Shown here piece after piece: positions 29,074 to 37,681 of a stretch of DNA of 64,000 nt. The stretch comes from Mycolicibacterium flavescens (lineage in GTDB: Bacteria > Actinomycetota > Actinomycetes > Mycobacteriales > Mycobacteriaceae), in NCBI RefSeq assembly GCF_001722335.1, contig NZ_MIHA01000026.1, forward strand, positions 1-64,000, in the 5' to 3' direction. How positions within the stretch are numbered: position 1 is the first letter of the stretch; each line of letters opens with the position of its first letter. The notes below the pieces were generated by a model. That model was not told the DNA's origin and ran no database searches. It worked only from the letters and a program-made list of their open reading frames with translations. The position numbers and the translations under genes were made by a program.

Positions 29074-30615
29074 TCAGAGCCGACGCCTGAGCCGGTCGCG
29101 GTAGGACCGGCCGTCGGGGTCATACACGAACCGGTACACCGGTTCGGCCCACATCCGGGTGAACAGCCCGAGCCGCTCGGCCTTGTGCGGTCGCAGCCGG
29201 CCCGGCGGCCGCGGCCCCACCCGGCCGGACGCGTACCACGCCTCCAAAGCGTCGGCCGCGGCGTTGATCTCGTCGACGGCTCTCGCCGGGTCGGCCAACC
29301 CGCCGTCCTCGCTGCCGTCCTCGGCGCGGTCGAGGTGTTCGCGCAGCAGCCGCAGCCGCAGATCACGCGCGAAGCGGCCCTCGTCGTCGAGCACCGCGCA
29401 CGACAGTTCGCTGTCGTGCGTCCACGACCGCCGGTTGAAGTTGTCGCTGCCCGAACACGCCCACACGTCGTCGATGACGCAGACCTTCGCATGCACGTAC
29501 ACCGGTGTGCCCGCGTGGTTCTCGACATCGAACACGTGCACCCGGTCCGGGGCGGACCGGCGGCACGTGTCGATCGCCTGCCACCGCCCGACCTGGTTCG
29601 GCGGCAGCGCCAGCCGGCCGTCGACGTCGGGGTACCGCGGCACCACGGCGACCAGATGCAGGTCGCGGTTGGCGCGCAGGGCCTCGACGAACAGGTCGGC
29701 CACCCGTTTGGACCACAGGTACTGGTCCTCCAGATAGATCAGCTTGCGTGCGCGCGGCACGGCCTTGCTGTAGGCGCGGGCGATGCTGCGTTCGCCGTCG
29801 ACCGCGAAGTCGTAGGCGAAGTGGGCGTCCGGATAGGTGCGCAGCACCTGGACGTGGTGGGGGCCGCACACCGGCGGGTCCGGCGGCTGGTCGGGCAGCG
29901 GGTCGGCGGTCATGTCCGCGCCGCCGAGCTTGTCGCGCAGCCACGCCAGCGGGTTGAGCATGTCCAGCGACGCCGGGTCGGTCCACCGCTCCCGGAACGT
30001 CATGTCCAACGCGCCGACGACGGGCCCCCGCAGCTGCAGTTGCACGTCGTGCCACGGTGGCCGGTCCCCGTACTGCTTGCTCATCTCTATCGCCTGCGGG
30101 TCACCGTGGTGGTTCGCGTCGTCGCGCCGGGAGTGACACAGGTCGATGCCGCCGGCGAACGCGACGTCGCGCTCCGGTTCGTCCGGATGCCGGATCACCA
30201 CGAGCTTCTGGTGGTGCGACCCGCCGATGCGGACCCGCTGGTCGAGAAGTACCTCACCGCCGGCGCGTTCGATGTGCTCGCCCAGATGACGGTTCTCCTC
30301 TTCGCTGTAGGCCAGCTTGTCCAGGTGCGACCGCCACACCAGGCCCTTGACGATCACCCCGCGTTCGGCTGCGCTGCAGAACAATTCGCGGATGGTCGGG
30401 CCGTCGTCACGCATCTTCTGGTCGGGGTCGCCGCGCCAGTCGGTGAAGAACACGTAGTCGCCGGCGCGCAATGCCTCGACCTCGGTGACGAGCCGGTCGA
30501 AGTAGGTCGCCCCGTGCACCAGCGGTTCGACGCGGTTGCCCGAACACCAGTTGGGCAGCTGCGAGTCGGGGTTACCGCGTTCGTCGGCGCGCAAGAACCA
30601 GTCGTCGAGCTTCAT
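29074..30615 (-). CDS. Phospholipase D-like (HKD) protein, downstream copy
   Basis: A 513-residue cytosolic protein with two phospholipase D/cardiolipin-synthase-type domains. The first has GGSHHQKLVVI (HxK); the second has the full HxKxxxxD motif in VHAKVCVIDD followed by GSDNFNRRSW. No signal peptide or membrane anchor is seen, so it differs from cardiolipin synthase and may act on phosphodiesters in the cytosol. It is clearly a paralogue of the gene directly upstream and overlaps it by 4 bases (ATGA). The start MKLDDWFLRADERGNPD was chosen for that overlap and because it aligns with the paralogue; an upstream in-frame extension is Arg/Pro/Ala-rich and unsupported. Confidence 0.82.
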   Translation of the reverse strand: MKLDDWFLRADERGNPDSQLPNWCSGNRVEPLVHGATYFDRLVTEVEALRAGDYVFFTDWRGDPDQKMRDDGPTIRELFCSAAERGVIVKGLVWRSHLDKLAYSEEENRHLGEHIERAGGEVLLDQRVRIGGSHHQKLVVIRHPDEPERDVAFAGGIDLCHSRRDDANHHGDPQAIEMSKQYGDRPPWHDVQLQLRGPVVGALDMTFRERWTDPASLDMLNPLAWLRDKLGGADMTADPLPDQPPDPPVCGPHHVQVLRTYPDAHFAYDFAVDGERSIARAYSKAVPRARKLIYLEDQYLWSKRVADLFVEALRANRDLHLVAVVPRYPDVDGRLALPPNQVGRWQAIDTCRRSAPDRVHVFDVENHAGTPVYVHAKVCVIDDVWACSGSDNFNRRSWTHDSELSCAVLDDEGRFARDLRLRLLREHLDRAEDGSEDGGLADPARAVDEINAAADALEAWYASGRVGPRPPGRLRPHKAERLGLFTRMWAEPVYRFVYDPDGRSYRDRLRRRL

Positions 30616-32156
30616 GGCCGCCGCCTGAGCAGCCGGTCGCGGTAGGACCGCCCGTCCGGGTCGAACAGCACCCGGTAGGCGGGTTCGGCCCACAACCGGG
30701 TCAGCGGGTCCACGCGTTCGACCGTGTGCGGGCGCAGCCGCCCGGGCGGTCGGGACCCGTCGCATCCCGACGCGTACCACGCCTGCAACTGCTCAGCGCA
30801 CGAGATGATCTCGCCGACGGCGGTTTCCGGGTCGACCAGCCCGCGGTCCTCGCTGCCGTCGTCGGCACGGTCGAGATGTTCGCGCAGCAGCCGCAGCCGC
30901 AGGTCGCGGGCGAAGTCGCCGTCGGCGTCGAGCACCGCGCACGACAGCTCACTGTCGTGGGTCCAGGACCGCCGGTTGAAGTTGTCGCTGCCGATGCACG
31001 CCCAGGTGTCGTCGATCACGCACACCTTGGAGTGCACGTAAACCGGTGTGCCCTCGTGGTTCTCGACGTCGAAGACGTGTACCCGGTCGGGTGCGGCGCG
31101 GCGGCAGGCACCCAGCGCCAGGTCCCGTCCGACCAGGGTCGGCGGACGGCCCAGGCCGCCCTCGAGGTCGAAGTGTCGCGGCACGACCGCGACCAGGTGC
31201 AGGTCACGGTTCGCGGTCAACGCCCCGACCAGCAAATCGGCGACCTCCTCGGACCACAGGTACTGATCCTCGAGGTAGATCAGCCGCCGCGCACGGCGCA
31301 CCGCTTTGGTGTAGCCGCGCGCGATGCTGCGCTCCCCTTCTTTGGCGAACTCGTACTGGATCAACGCGTCACCGTAGGTGCGCAGCACCTGCACCGCGTG
31401 CGGTCCGCACGGTTGCGGGTCGGGCGGTTGTTCGGGCAGTTCGGGCCGCTGGTCGCCGCTCTGGAACCGGTCGCGCAGCCACTCCAGCGGGTTGAACAGG
31501 TTCAGCGGCGCACGGGCGGTCCAGCGTTCCCGGAACGTCTGGTCCAGCGCGCCCACGACCGGGCCGCGCAGTTCGAGTTGCACGTCGTGCCACGGGGGGC
31601 GTTCGCCGTAGCGTTGCGACATCTGCACGGCCTGCGGATCGCCGCGGTGCGAGGCGTCGTCGCGGCGCGAGTGGCACAGGTCGATGCCGCCGATGAACGC
31701 CACGTCGCGCTGCGGCGCGTCGGGATGACGCAGCAGCACCAACCGTTGATGGTGCGAGCCGCCGAGCAGGACCCGCTGATCGAGGAGCACCTCACCGCCC
31801 GCGCGTTCGATGGCGTCGGCGAGGTGGCGGTTCTGCTCCTCGTTGAACTGCAGCCGGTTCGGGTAGGACCGCCACATCAGCCCTTTGACCTGAACTCCGC
31901 GGTCAGCCGCCGACCGGAACAGCTCCGCGACGGTCGGTCCGTCCTCACGCAGCCGCTGGTCGGCGTCGCCGCGCCAGTCCGCGAAGAACAGGTGGTCGCC
32001 GGCGTCGAGCGCCTCGACCTCGGTGACCAGCCGGTCGAAATACGTCGCGCCGTGGATGAGCGCCTCGGCCCGGTTGCCTTCGCTCCACGCTGGCAGCTCC
32101 CAGTCGGGGTTGCCCCGCTCCCCGGCGGTGAGAAACCATTCGGCCAGTACGGACAC
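30612..32156 (-). CDS. Phospholipase D-like protein, upstream copy with altered first HKD motif
   Basis: A 514-residue paralogue of the preceding entry, with matching blocks throughout (ATYFDRLVTEVEAL, ERAGGEVLLDQRV, GGIDLCHSRRDDA, GPVVGALD, LIYLEDQYLWS). The C-terminal motif VHSKVCVIDD is intact. In the N-terminal motif the invariant Lys is Arg: GGSHHQRLVLL, codon CGG. A PLD active site normally needs both halves, so this copy may be inactive or altered. The GTG at 32154-32156 was chosen by alignment to the paralogue; no strong ribosome binding site is visible. It is divergent from the serine-hydrolase-like lipoprotein, with 66 bases between. Confidence 0.8.
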   Translation of the reverse strand: MSVLAEWFLTAGERGNPDWELPAWSEGNRAEALIHGATYFDRLVTEVEALDAGDHLFFADWRGDADQRLREDGPTVAELFRSAADRGVQVKGLMWRSYPNRLQFNEEQNRHLADAIERAGGEVLLDQRVLLGGSHHQRLVLLRHPDAPQRDVAFIGGIDLCHSRRDDASHRGDPQAVQMSQRYGERPPWHDVQLELRGPVVGALDQTFRERWTARAPLNLFNPLEWLRDRFQSGDQRPELPEQPPDPQPCGPHAVQVLRTYGDALIQYEFAKEGERSIARGYTKAVRRARRLIYLEDQYLWSEEVADLLVGALTANRDLHLVAVVPRHFDLEGGLGRPPTLVGRDLALGACRRAAPDRVHVFDVENHEGTPVYVHSKVCVIDDTWACIGSDNFNRRSWTHDSELSCAVLDADGDFARDLRLRLLREHLDRADDGSEDRGLVDPETAVGEIISCAEQLQAWYASGCDGSRPPGRLRPHTVERVDPLTRLWAEPAYRVLFDPDGRSYRDRLLRRRP

Positions 32157-32222
32157 GGGGTGGGATGCCCGGTTCTGCGGCAATTTACGCACGCGCCTGC
32201 CCGCTCTGCCAGGATCCGGGGC

Positions 32223-33449
32223 ATGATCCGACGTGTGTTGGCGGCGCTGTGCGCCGCCGCTGTCCTGGCCGGTTGCGCGCCCCCCGGGGGTCCGGCGGCG
32301 ACGACGACGGCGGAGCCGGGCAGCGACCGGGCCGACGCGGTGATGCGCATCGTGCGCGACACCATGAGCGAGGCTCATCTGAAGGCCGTGATCGTGCGGG
32401 TCACCGTCGACGGCGAGGAGGTCGTGACCCAGGCCGTCGGCGAGTCGATGACTGGTGTGCCCGCGACCACCAACATGCATTTCCGCAACGGCGCGGTCGC
32501 CATCTCCTACGTCGCCACACTGCTGCTCAAACTCGTCGACGAGGGCAAGGTGTCCCTCGACGACAAGCTGTCGAAGTGGCTTCCCGAGGTGCCCCACGCC
32601 GATCGGGTCACGCTGGGCCAACTGGCACAGATGACGTCGGGCTACGTCGACTACGTCATCGGCAACACCGAGATGAACGATGCGCTGTACGCAAACCCGT
32701 TCCGGCGCTGGACCGTTCACGAACTGCTGCGCTATGCCACCTCCCGCCCGCTGCTCTACGAACCGGGTACGAACTGGAACTATTCGCACACCGACTATGT
32801 GCTGTTGGGTCTGGCACTGGAGAAGGCGACCGGTGAGCGGATGCCGAAACTACTGGGCGACAAGGTGCTGCGGCCACTCGGGTTGACCAACACCGTGAGC
32901 TCACCGACCGCGGAGATCCCCGATCCCGCGCTGCACGCGTTCACCTCCGAACGCCGGGCATTCCTCCAGATCCCCGACGGCACACCGTTCTACGAGGACA
33001 GCACCTATTGGGACCCGTCGTGGACGATCACCCACGGCGCTGTCCAGACTTCCACGGTCTACGACCTCGAAGCCACCGCCGCCGGCATCGGGTCCGGTCG
33101 GCTGCTCACCCCCGAGTCGTACCGGGCGATGGTCTCCACCGCACTGCGCGGCAAGACCCGCAAACAACCGGGGTGCGCCACCTGCGAGGAGATGACCGAC
33201 CGCTACACCTACGGTCTGGGCATCGTGATCTCGGGTAACTGGCTGCTGCAGAACCCGATGCTGACCGGCTACGCCGCCGTCGAGGCGTACCTGCCCGCGC
33301 AGAAGATCGCGATCGCCGTCGTGGTCACGTTCGAGCCCGACGCGTTCGACGACCGGGGCGATTACCGCAACGAGGCCGACACCCTGTTCCGTCGGATCGC
33401 CGCCGAACTCGCCCCTGACGATGCGCCACCGCCGCCTGCGCGGCGATAA
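32223..33449 (+). CDS. Beta-lactamase/DD-peptidase-fold lipoprotein lacking the catalytic SxxK
   Basis: A 408-residue lipoprotein with lipobox VLAGC (Cys18). The body follows the class C beta-lactamase-like family: ATLLLKLVDEGKVSLDDKLSKWLP, MTSGYVDY, GTNWNYSHTDYVLLG, VLRPLGLTNT. Where active members have GS-x-x-K, this protein reads NGAVAI (Ala91 and Ile94), and the YxN motif is Y187-S-H. It is therefore unlikely to acylate a beta-lactam or peptide stem. Similar changes are recalled in mycobacterial LpqF/LpqK-type proteins, so this may be a binding or regulatory paralogue class. A Cys pair lies in PGCATCEEM. Its stop overlaps the next start (TAATG). Confidence 0.8.
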   Translation: MIRRVLAALCAAAVLAGCAPPGGPAATTTAEPGSDRADAVMRIVRDTMSEAHLKAVIVRVTVDGEEVVTQAVGESMTGVPATTNMHFRNGAVAISYVATLLLKLVDEGKVSLDDKLSKWLPEVPHADRVTLGQLAQMTSGYVDYVIGNTEMNDALYANPFRRWTVHELLRYATSRPLLYEPGTNWNYSHTDYVLLGLALEKATGERMPKLLGDKVLRPLGLTNTVSSPTAEIPDPALHAFTSERRAFLQIPDGTPFYEDSTYWDPSWTITHGAVQTSTVYDLEATAAGIGSGRLLTPESYRAMVSTALRGKTRKQPGCATCEEMTDRYTYGLGIVISGNWLLQNPMLTGYAAVEAYLPAQKIAIAVVVTFEPDAFDDRGDYRNEADTLFRRIAAELAPDDAPPPPARR

Positions 33450-34174
33450 TGAGCGGCGTGAGGGCGAAGGTTCTGTTCATCTACAACGACCACGTGGCGA
33501 CCGAGGCGCTGCTGGGTGAGGCGTTCCTCGCGCACGGCTTCGACGTCGACACCTTCGAGGTGGTGCCCGCCGCCCGCGGAACGCACGCGGCGGGCGACGT
33601 CGAGTTCCCCGATCCCACCGGCTACGACGTCATCGTGCCGCTGGGCGCGCGCTGGGCGGTCTACGACCCGGCGCTGCTGGACACCTGGGTGACGGCGGAG
33701 GCGGCGATGCTGCGCGACGCGGCCGCCGCCGGTGTCGCGTTGCTCGGCGTGTGCTTCGGCGGCCAGCTTCTGGCCCACGCGTTCGGCGGGTCGGTGACCC
33801 GCGCACCGGTCCCCGAAATCGGTTGGTATGACGTCGATTCGACCGACCACGAGCTGATCCCGCCCGGACGGTGGTTCCAATGGCACGCCGACCGGTGGAC
33901 GCTGCCGCCCGGTGCGGTGGAGGTGGCGCGCACCGCCGGCGCGTCGCAGGCGTTCCTGCTGGGCCGCACGCTGGGGCTGCAGTTCCATCCGGAGGTGGAC
34001 CGTCCGCTGCTGGAGACCTGGCTGGCCGACGACGACGGCGAGCTCGCCGCCTTCGGCATCACCAGCGACGAACTTCGTTCGCAGACAACGACGTTCGTCG
34101 ACACCGCGAAGGTCCAGCGGCTGGTCGAGGCCTTCGTGACCCGGGTCGCGCGTCAGCCGTGCCCGAGTTCGTGA
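33449..34174 (+). CDS. Class I glutamine amidotransferase-like protein
   Basis: A 241-residue stand-alone class I glutaminase domain. The nucleophile is Cys102 in LGVCFGGQLL, and the His-Glu pair is in LQFHPEVD. A second conserved His is in WFQWHADRW. The arrangement resembles the GuaA-like and gamma-glutamyl-gamma-aminobutyrate hydrolase group. The acceptor is unknown, and no synthetase partner is next to it. It is translated after the lipoprotein gene with a one-base overlap. Its 3' end overlaps the convergent epimerase gene by 22 bases. Confidence 0.82.
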   Translation: MSGVRAKVLFIYNDHVATEALLGEAFLAHGFDVDTFEVVPAARGTHAAGDVEFPDPTGYDVIVPLGARWAVYDPALLDTWVTAEAAMLRDAAAAGVALLGVCFGGQLLAHAFGGSVTRAPVPEIGWYDVDSTDHELIPPGRWFQWHADRWTLPPGAVEVARTAGASQAFLLGRTLGLQFHPEVDRPLLETWLADDDGELAAFGITSDELRSQTTTFVDTAKVQRLVEAFVTRVARQPCPSS

Positions 34175-35499
34175 GCCAACGCGTCCCGCAGCGCGGCGCG
34201 CCGGAACCGGTGCCCCAGCGACTCCAGCTTGGCGGGCACCACCCGCTGGTCGGCCTCGGCGAGCTCGCGCACGCCCTGCTCCCCCAGCAGTAGTCGCGGC
34301 CCGAACGACGGGACGGGCACCAGGGCAGGCCGGCGCAGCACCCGTGCCAGTGTCGCGGTGTACTCGTCGTTGCGCACCGGTGCGGGTGCGACCGCGTTGA
34401 CCGGCCCGGTGAGCCGCTCGTCGTAGAGCCCGCGGTGGTACACATCGAGCAGATCGTCCAGACCGATCCACGCGAGCCACTGCCGTCCGCTGCCCAGCCG
34501 GCCGCCCAGCCCGGCGCCGAACAGCGGCCGCAGCAGCCGCAGCGTTCCGCCCCGCGCGGACTGCACGACACCCGTGCGCACGGTGACGACCCGCAGCCCG
34601 CCGTCGGCCGCGGGCGTCGTCGCCGCCTCCCAGTCGGCCACCACGTCGGCCAGGAACCCGTCGCCACGCACGCTGTCCTCGGTCAGCACCGCGTCGCCGC
34701 GGTCGTACCCGTAGACGCCGACCGCCGACGCGCTGACGAAGACCTTCGGCCCGTCGGCGCGGGCGGCGACCTCGGCGAGCCTGCGGGTGGGTTCGATGCG
34801 GCTGTCGCGGATCGCGCGTTTGTGCTCGTCGGTGAACCGCCCGGCGATCGACGCGCCCGCCAGGTGGACCACCGCGTCGACACCGGCCAGCAGGTCCGCG
34901 GCCGGGCGGTACGGGTCCCACAGGCGCTCGTCGGCCCCGCGCGGCCGGTGGCGCACGAGCCGCACGACCCGGTGCCCGCCCGTGCTCAAGAACGCCGCCA
35001 GCGCCGAGCCCACCAGCCCCGAGGCGCCGGTGACCGCGATGACCAGAGGCCGTAGACCGGCGGTGGCGGCGGCGCGGTGCGCGGCCAGGTCCTCGGCGAG
35101 TTGGCGGTGCCGGTAGACGAACGTCGACCGCAACGCCGCGGCCGGAACCGGTGTGTCGACCCGGTCGCGCACGCGGGTGCCGCCGCCGACCTCGATGAAC
35201 CCGTGGGTGTGGGTCCAGCGCCGGACCAGCCGCGGCGGCCATGACGCCGGCCCGGCTGACGACAGCACGTCGACGAAGCGGCGCGGCGGGTCGTAGCCGG
35301 CCGGATCGTGCTGGGCGACCCACCGCAGCCCGCCGGGCAGGCCGAGCACGGCACGGCCGTCAGCCAGCGATGCGGTCTCGGCGACCACGGTCATCGGCTG
35401 CCACGGCGGCACCAGCCGGCGCATCGCGCCCGGCCGGGTGTGCCAGCCGAACACCTCGTCCAGCGGATGGTCGACGACGCTCTCGAATTCGATCCCCAT
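34153..35499 (-). CDS. SRPBCC domain fused to a TIGR01777-family NAD-dependent epimerase
   Basis: A 448-residue fusion. Residues 1-150 form a START/Bet v1-like SRPBCC domain (FESVVDHPLDEVFGWHTRPGA). From about 165 the extended SDR begins with VTGASGLVGSALAAFLS, followed by VDAVVHLAGASIAGRFTDEHK, VSASAVGVYGYDRGD and WLAWIGLDDLLDVYHR. M. tuberculosis carries the epimerase part alone (Rv2216-type). The substrate is unknown; the SRPBCC part suggests a hydrophobic ligand passed to the reductase. The ATG at 35497-35499 was chosen because it starts the first SRPBCC strand. Confidence 0.85.
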   Translation of the reverse strand: MGIEFESVVDHPLDEVFGWHTRPGAMRRLVPPWQPMTVVAETASLADGRAVLGLPGGLRWVAQHDPAGYDPPRRFVDVLSSAGPASWPPRLVRRWTHTHGFIEVGGGTRVRDRVDTPVPAAALRSTFVYRHRQLAEDLAAHRAAATAGLRPLVIAVTGASGLVGSALAAFLSTGGHRVVRLVRHRPRGADERLWDPYRPAADLLAGVDAVVHLAGASIAGRFTDEHKRAIRDSRIEPTRRLAEVAARADGPKVFVSASAVGVYGYDRGDAVLTEDSVRGDGFLADVVADWEAATTPAADGGLRVVTVRTGVVQSARGGTLRLLRPLFGAGLGGRLGSGRQWLAWIGLDDLLDVYHRGLYDERLTGPVNAVAPAPVRNDEYTATLARVLRRPALVPVPSFGPRLLLGEQGVRELAEADQRVVPAKLESLGHRFRRAALRDALAHELGHG

Positions 35500-35559
35500 G
35501 TACAGATATTCGTCGCCGCGGCCCCGGTGGATTGCATCCGGGTCGGGTAACCGCAGTCG

Positions 35560-35565
35560 TAGGCT
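35560..35565 (+). promoter_or_regulatory. -10-like element TAGGCT for the phosphoribosyltransferase gene
   Basis: TAGGCT fits TANNNT and lies 30 bases before the start, in the 95-base divergent spacer. The nearest TTGCAT is too far upstream (22 bases) to be a normal -35. Confidence 0.35.
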
Positions 35566-35594
35566 GAACGTGTCCCGACCTCGGAGGGACCGAG

Positions 35595-36269
35595 ATGAGC
35601 GGATGGAGTGGGGTGACCCGTCGCCGCGGGAGGCGGGCATACCGCGACCGGCGTGACGCCGGCGAGATGCTGGCCGCTGAACTGGAGTCGTATCGCGACC
35701 GCGACGCGGTGGTGCTGGGCCTGGCGCGCGGCGGTGTGCCGGTCGGCTGGCAGGTGGCCCGCGCGCTGGGCGCCCCGCTGGACGTCTTCCTGGTCCGCAA
35801 GCTCGGAGTACCGCAGTGGCAGGAGCTGGCGATGGGTGCGCTGGCCAGCGGCGGCGGCGTGGTGATCAACGACAACCTGGTCCGCAGCCTGGGCATCCGC
35901 GACGAGGACATCGAGGCCGCGATCGCCAGGGAGACCGAGGAACTGCACCGCCGGGAGCGGGCCTACCGGGGTGACCGGCCACCGGCCGACATCGAGAACC
36001 GGGTCGTCATCCTCGTCGACGACGGGATCGCCACCGGCGCCAGCATGCTGGCCGCGGTGCGCGCGGTACGGGCCCAGAATCCGGCCCGGGTCGTCGTGGC
36101 GGTACCGGTCGGGCCGGCGTCGACGTGCAGCGAACTAGCCCGCGAAGCCGACGATGTGGTGTGCGCGTCGACGCCGCCGGGTTTCGAGGCGGTCGGCCAG
36201 GTGTTCGAGGACTTCCATCAGGTCACCGACGACGAGGTCCGTGAATTGCTCGCTGCCCCAACGGTTTAG
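35595..36269 (+). CDS. Phosphoribosyltransferase domain protein (Rv2143-position gene)
   Basis: A 224-residue type I phosphoribosyltransferase-like protein. The PRPP loop is [14 protein letters not shown], and an early [28 protein letters not shown] block is typical of the YhfF/Rv0571c-like group, which often occurs as a stand-alone PRTase of unknown base. The ATG has a clear GGAGG site eight bases upstream. It sits where Rv2143 lies in M. tuberculosis. The stop overlaps that of the convergent membrane-protein gene by four bases. Confidence 0.83.
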   Translation: MSGWSGVTRRRGRRAYRDRRDAGEMLAAELESYRDRDAVVLGLARGGVPVGWQVARALGAPLDVFLVRKLGVPQWQELAMGALASGGGVVINDNLVRSLGIRDEDIEAAIARETEELHRRERAYRGDRPPADIENRVVILVDDGIATGASMLAAVRAVRAQNPARVVVAVPVGPASTCSELAREADDVVCASTPPGFEAVGQVFEDFHQVTDDEVRELLAAPTV

Positions 36270-36601
36270 CGGCTGGCGTCCTCGTCGGTTTCGGCCCGCT
36301 CGACGACGGTCGTTTCGTCCTGATCGACGTAGGTGTCCGCGGCGGGCTCGGCCGTCGCGGCGGGGTCCTCGTCCGGGTAGTCCTCGTAATACTCGTCGGC
36401 CGGGTCCGCCTCGGCGGGTGCGGCGGCCTCGGCGCCGGCCCGGCCCCGGGAGCGCTCCCGCACCGCGTCGACGATGAGCAGCACCACGCCGATCACGCTG
36501 GCCGCGATGCAGACCCAGGCGATCAGCTCATTGCTGGTGACAACCGCGGTCACCAGCGCCGCGAGGCCGATGACTGCAAGGACGAGCGCGACGATCAGCA
36601 T
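36266..36601 (-). CDS. Small membrane protein (Rv2144c-like)
   Basis: A 111-residue protein with two predicted membrane helices (about 1-22 and 26-46) in a tight hairpin, then a short basic stretch RERSRGRAG and a long acidic C-terminal tail ([13 protein letters not shown]...). The tail would be cytosolic by the positive-inside rule. The function is unknown, but it lies directly downstream of wag31 (25 bases), as Rv2144c does, so a role near the cell pole or divisome is possible. Confidence 0.75.
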   Translation of the reverse strand: MLIVALVLAVIGLAALVTAVVTSNELIAWVCIAASVIGVVLLIVDAVRERSRGRAGAEAAAPAEADPADEYYEDYPDEDPAATAEPAADTYVDQDETTVVERAETDEDASR

Positions 36602-36626
36602 TGATCAACTCTCGGTCGGCGTGAAT

Positions 36627-37445
36627 TCAGTTGTTTCCGCGGTTGAACTGATTGAACCCGCCGCCGTCGTTGCCGGCGCTGGAGTCCACCGGCGCGGCCG
36701 AACCGCGCTGGCCGAGTTCCTCCAGCTGGGATTCCAGGTAGGTCTTCAGACGCGTGCGGTACTCGCGCTCGAACGTGCGCAGCTGTTCGAGGCGACCCTC
36801 GAGCACCGTGCGCTGCTGGTTGATGGTCCCCATGATCTCGGAGTGCTTACGTTCCGCGTCGGCCTGCAGGGCATCGGCCTTCTCCTGGGCCTGCCGCAGC
36901 TGGGCCTCCGAGCGGGTCTGGGCATCGGCGAGCATCGCGTCGGCGCGCTGCCGGGCCTCGGTGACGGTGGTCTCCGCGGTCTGGCGGGCCTCGCTGACCA
37001 ACGCGTCGGCCTGGGCGCGCGCGTCGGCGAGCAGCTTGTCGGCCTCGGCTTTGGCGGTTCCGGTCAACCGGTCGGCGGTGTCCTGCGCCAGGCTCAGCAC
37101 CTTGGCCGCCTTGAGCGCCTGGTCCTCGTTGGCCTGCGCGGACGGCGCCTCGTAGGCCGGCTGCGGCGTGGGCTGCGGCGTCGGCTCGGGAGCAGGCGGC
37201 TCGTACTGCGGGATCGTCTGAGTCGGCTGGGCGCCGGAGCTCGCACCGCCGGCGCGGGCGCCGGCCAGCTCCTGCTCGAGTTCGCCGACCCGCTGCCGCA
37301 GATCGGTGTTCTCCTCGATGAGGCGGGTCAGCTCGTTCTCCACCAGATCGAGAAACGCATCGACTTCGTCCTCGTTGTATCCGCGTTTGCCGATGGGCGG
37401 CTTACTGAACGCGACGTTATGGACGTCGGCGGGTGTAAGCGGCAT
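36627..37445 (-). CDS. wag31: Cell-wall growth scaffold Wag31 (DivIVA)
   Basis: A 272-residue polar growth scaffold. The N-terminal DivIVA lipid-binding domain is [21 protein letters not shown] at about 13-33, followed by a coiled coil to about 64. A Pro-rich linker with [11 protein letters not shown] (Thr75, Thr77) corresponds to the region phosphorylated by PknA/PknB in the M. tuberculosis protein. A second long coiled coil (about 115-235) is rich in Ala, Gln and Glu heptads. Wag31 gathers at poles and septum and directs elongation. The start has AGGGGG six bases upstream, giving the usual mycobacterial length. It lies between yggT and the Rv2144c-like gene and has its own promoter. Confidence 0.97.
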   Translation of the reverse strand: MPLTPADVHNVAFSKPPIGKRGYNEDEVDAFLDLVENELTRLIEENTDLRQRVGELEQELAGARAGGASSGAQPTQTIPQYEPPAPEPTPQPTPQPAYEAPSAQANEDQALKAAKVLSLAQDTADRLTGTAKAEADKLLADARAQADALVSEARQTAETTVTEARQRADAMLADAQTRSEAQLRQAQEKADALQADAERKHSEIMGTINQQRTVLEGRLEQLRTFEREYRTRLKTYLESQLEELGQRGSAAPVDSSAGNDGGGFNQFNRGNN

Positions 37446-37484
37446 TGTCGCCCCCTTGAAGTCTGGACCGTCAACCGATCTCAA

Positions 37485-37490
37485 AGTGTA
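37485..37490 (-). promoter_or_regulatory. -10 element TACACT, candidate wag31 promoter
   Basis: On the minus strand TTTACACTTTG contains TACACT, which fits TANNNT. The start would be near 37478, giving a leader of about 33 bases. The tandem hairpins at 37616-37657 separate it from the yggT transcript. Confidence 0.45.
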
Positions 37491-37615
37491 AAGGCAGGGT
37501 GGAACGTAACTGGCGTCCATCCTGTCACACCAGCCGCGGCCGTAGCAGAAGAGGTTGAAATTAAGACCGAATTTCAAACAAGGGCGCACCGCCGCGCACC
37601 ATTGGCGCCCTCATT

Positions 37616-37657
37616 CCAGGCCCCGCCTGGCTCGGGCAAACGGCGCTAATGCGCCGT
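37616..37657 (-). terminator. Tandem hairpins downstream of yggT
   Basis: Two perfect hairpins lie in the 236-base yggT-wag31 gap: ACGGCGC-taat-GCGCCGT (37640-37657), 24 bases after the yggT stop, and CCAGGC-ccc-GCCTGG (37616-37630). On the minus strand the first is followed by only TTTGCC, so it is a weak intrinsic terminator. Together they probably end the ftsZ-to-yggT transcript. Confidence 0.5.
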
Positions 37658-37681
37658 CGCCGCGAACGGATCGCCGCGGTC

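Noticed and set aside
30616..30780. N-terminal extension of the downstream PLD gene
   Set aside because: Arg/Pro/Ala-rich sequence antisense-like in composition; the ATGA overlap and alignment with the paralogue support 30615.
19410..35594. Prophage or integrative element next to tRNA-Leu
   Set aside because: No integrase, excisionase, phage structural gene or duplicated tRNA 3' end was seen.
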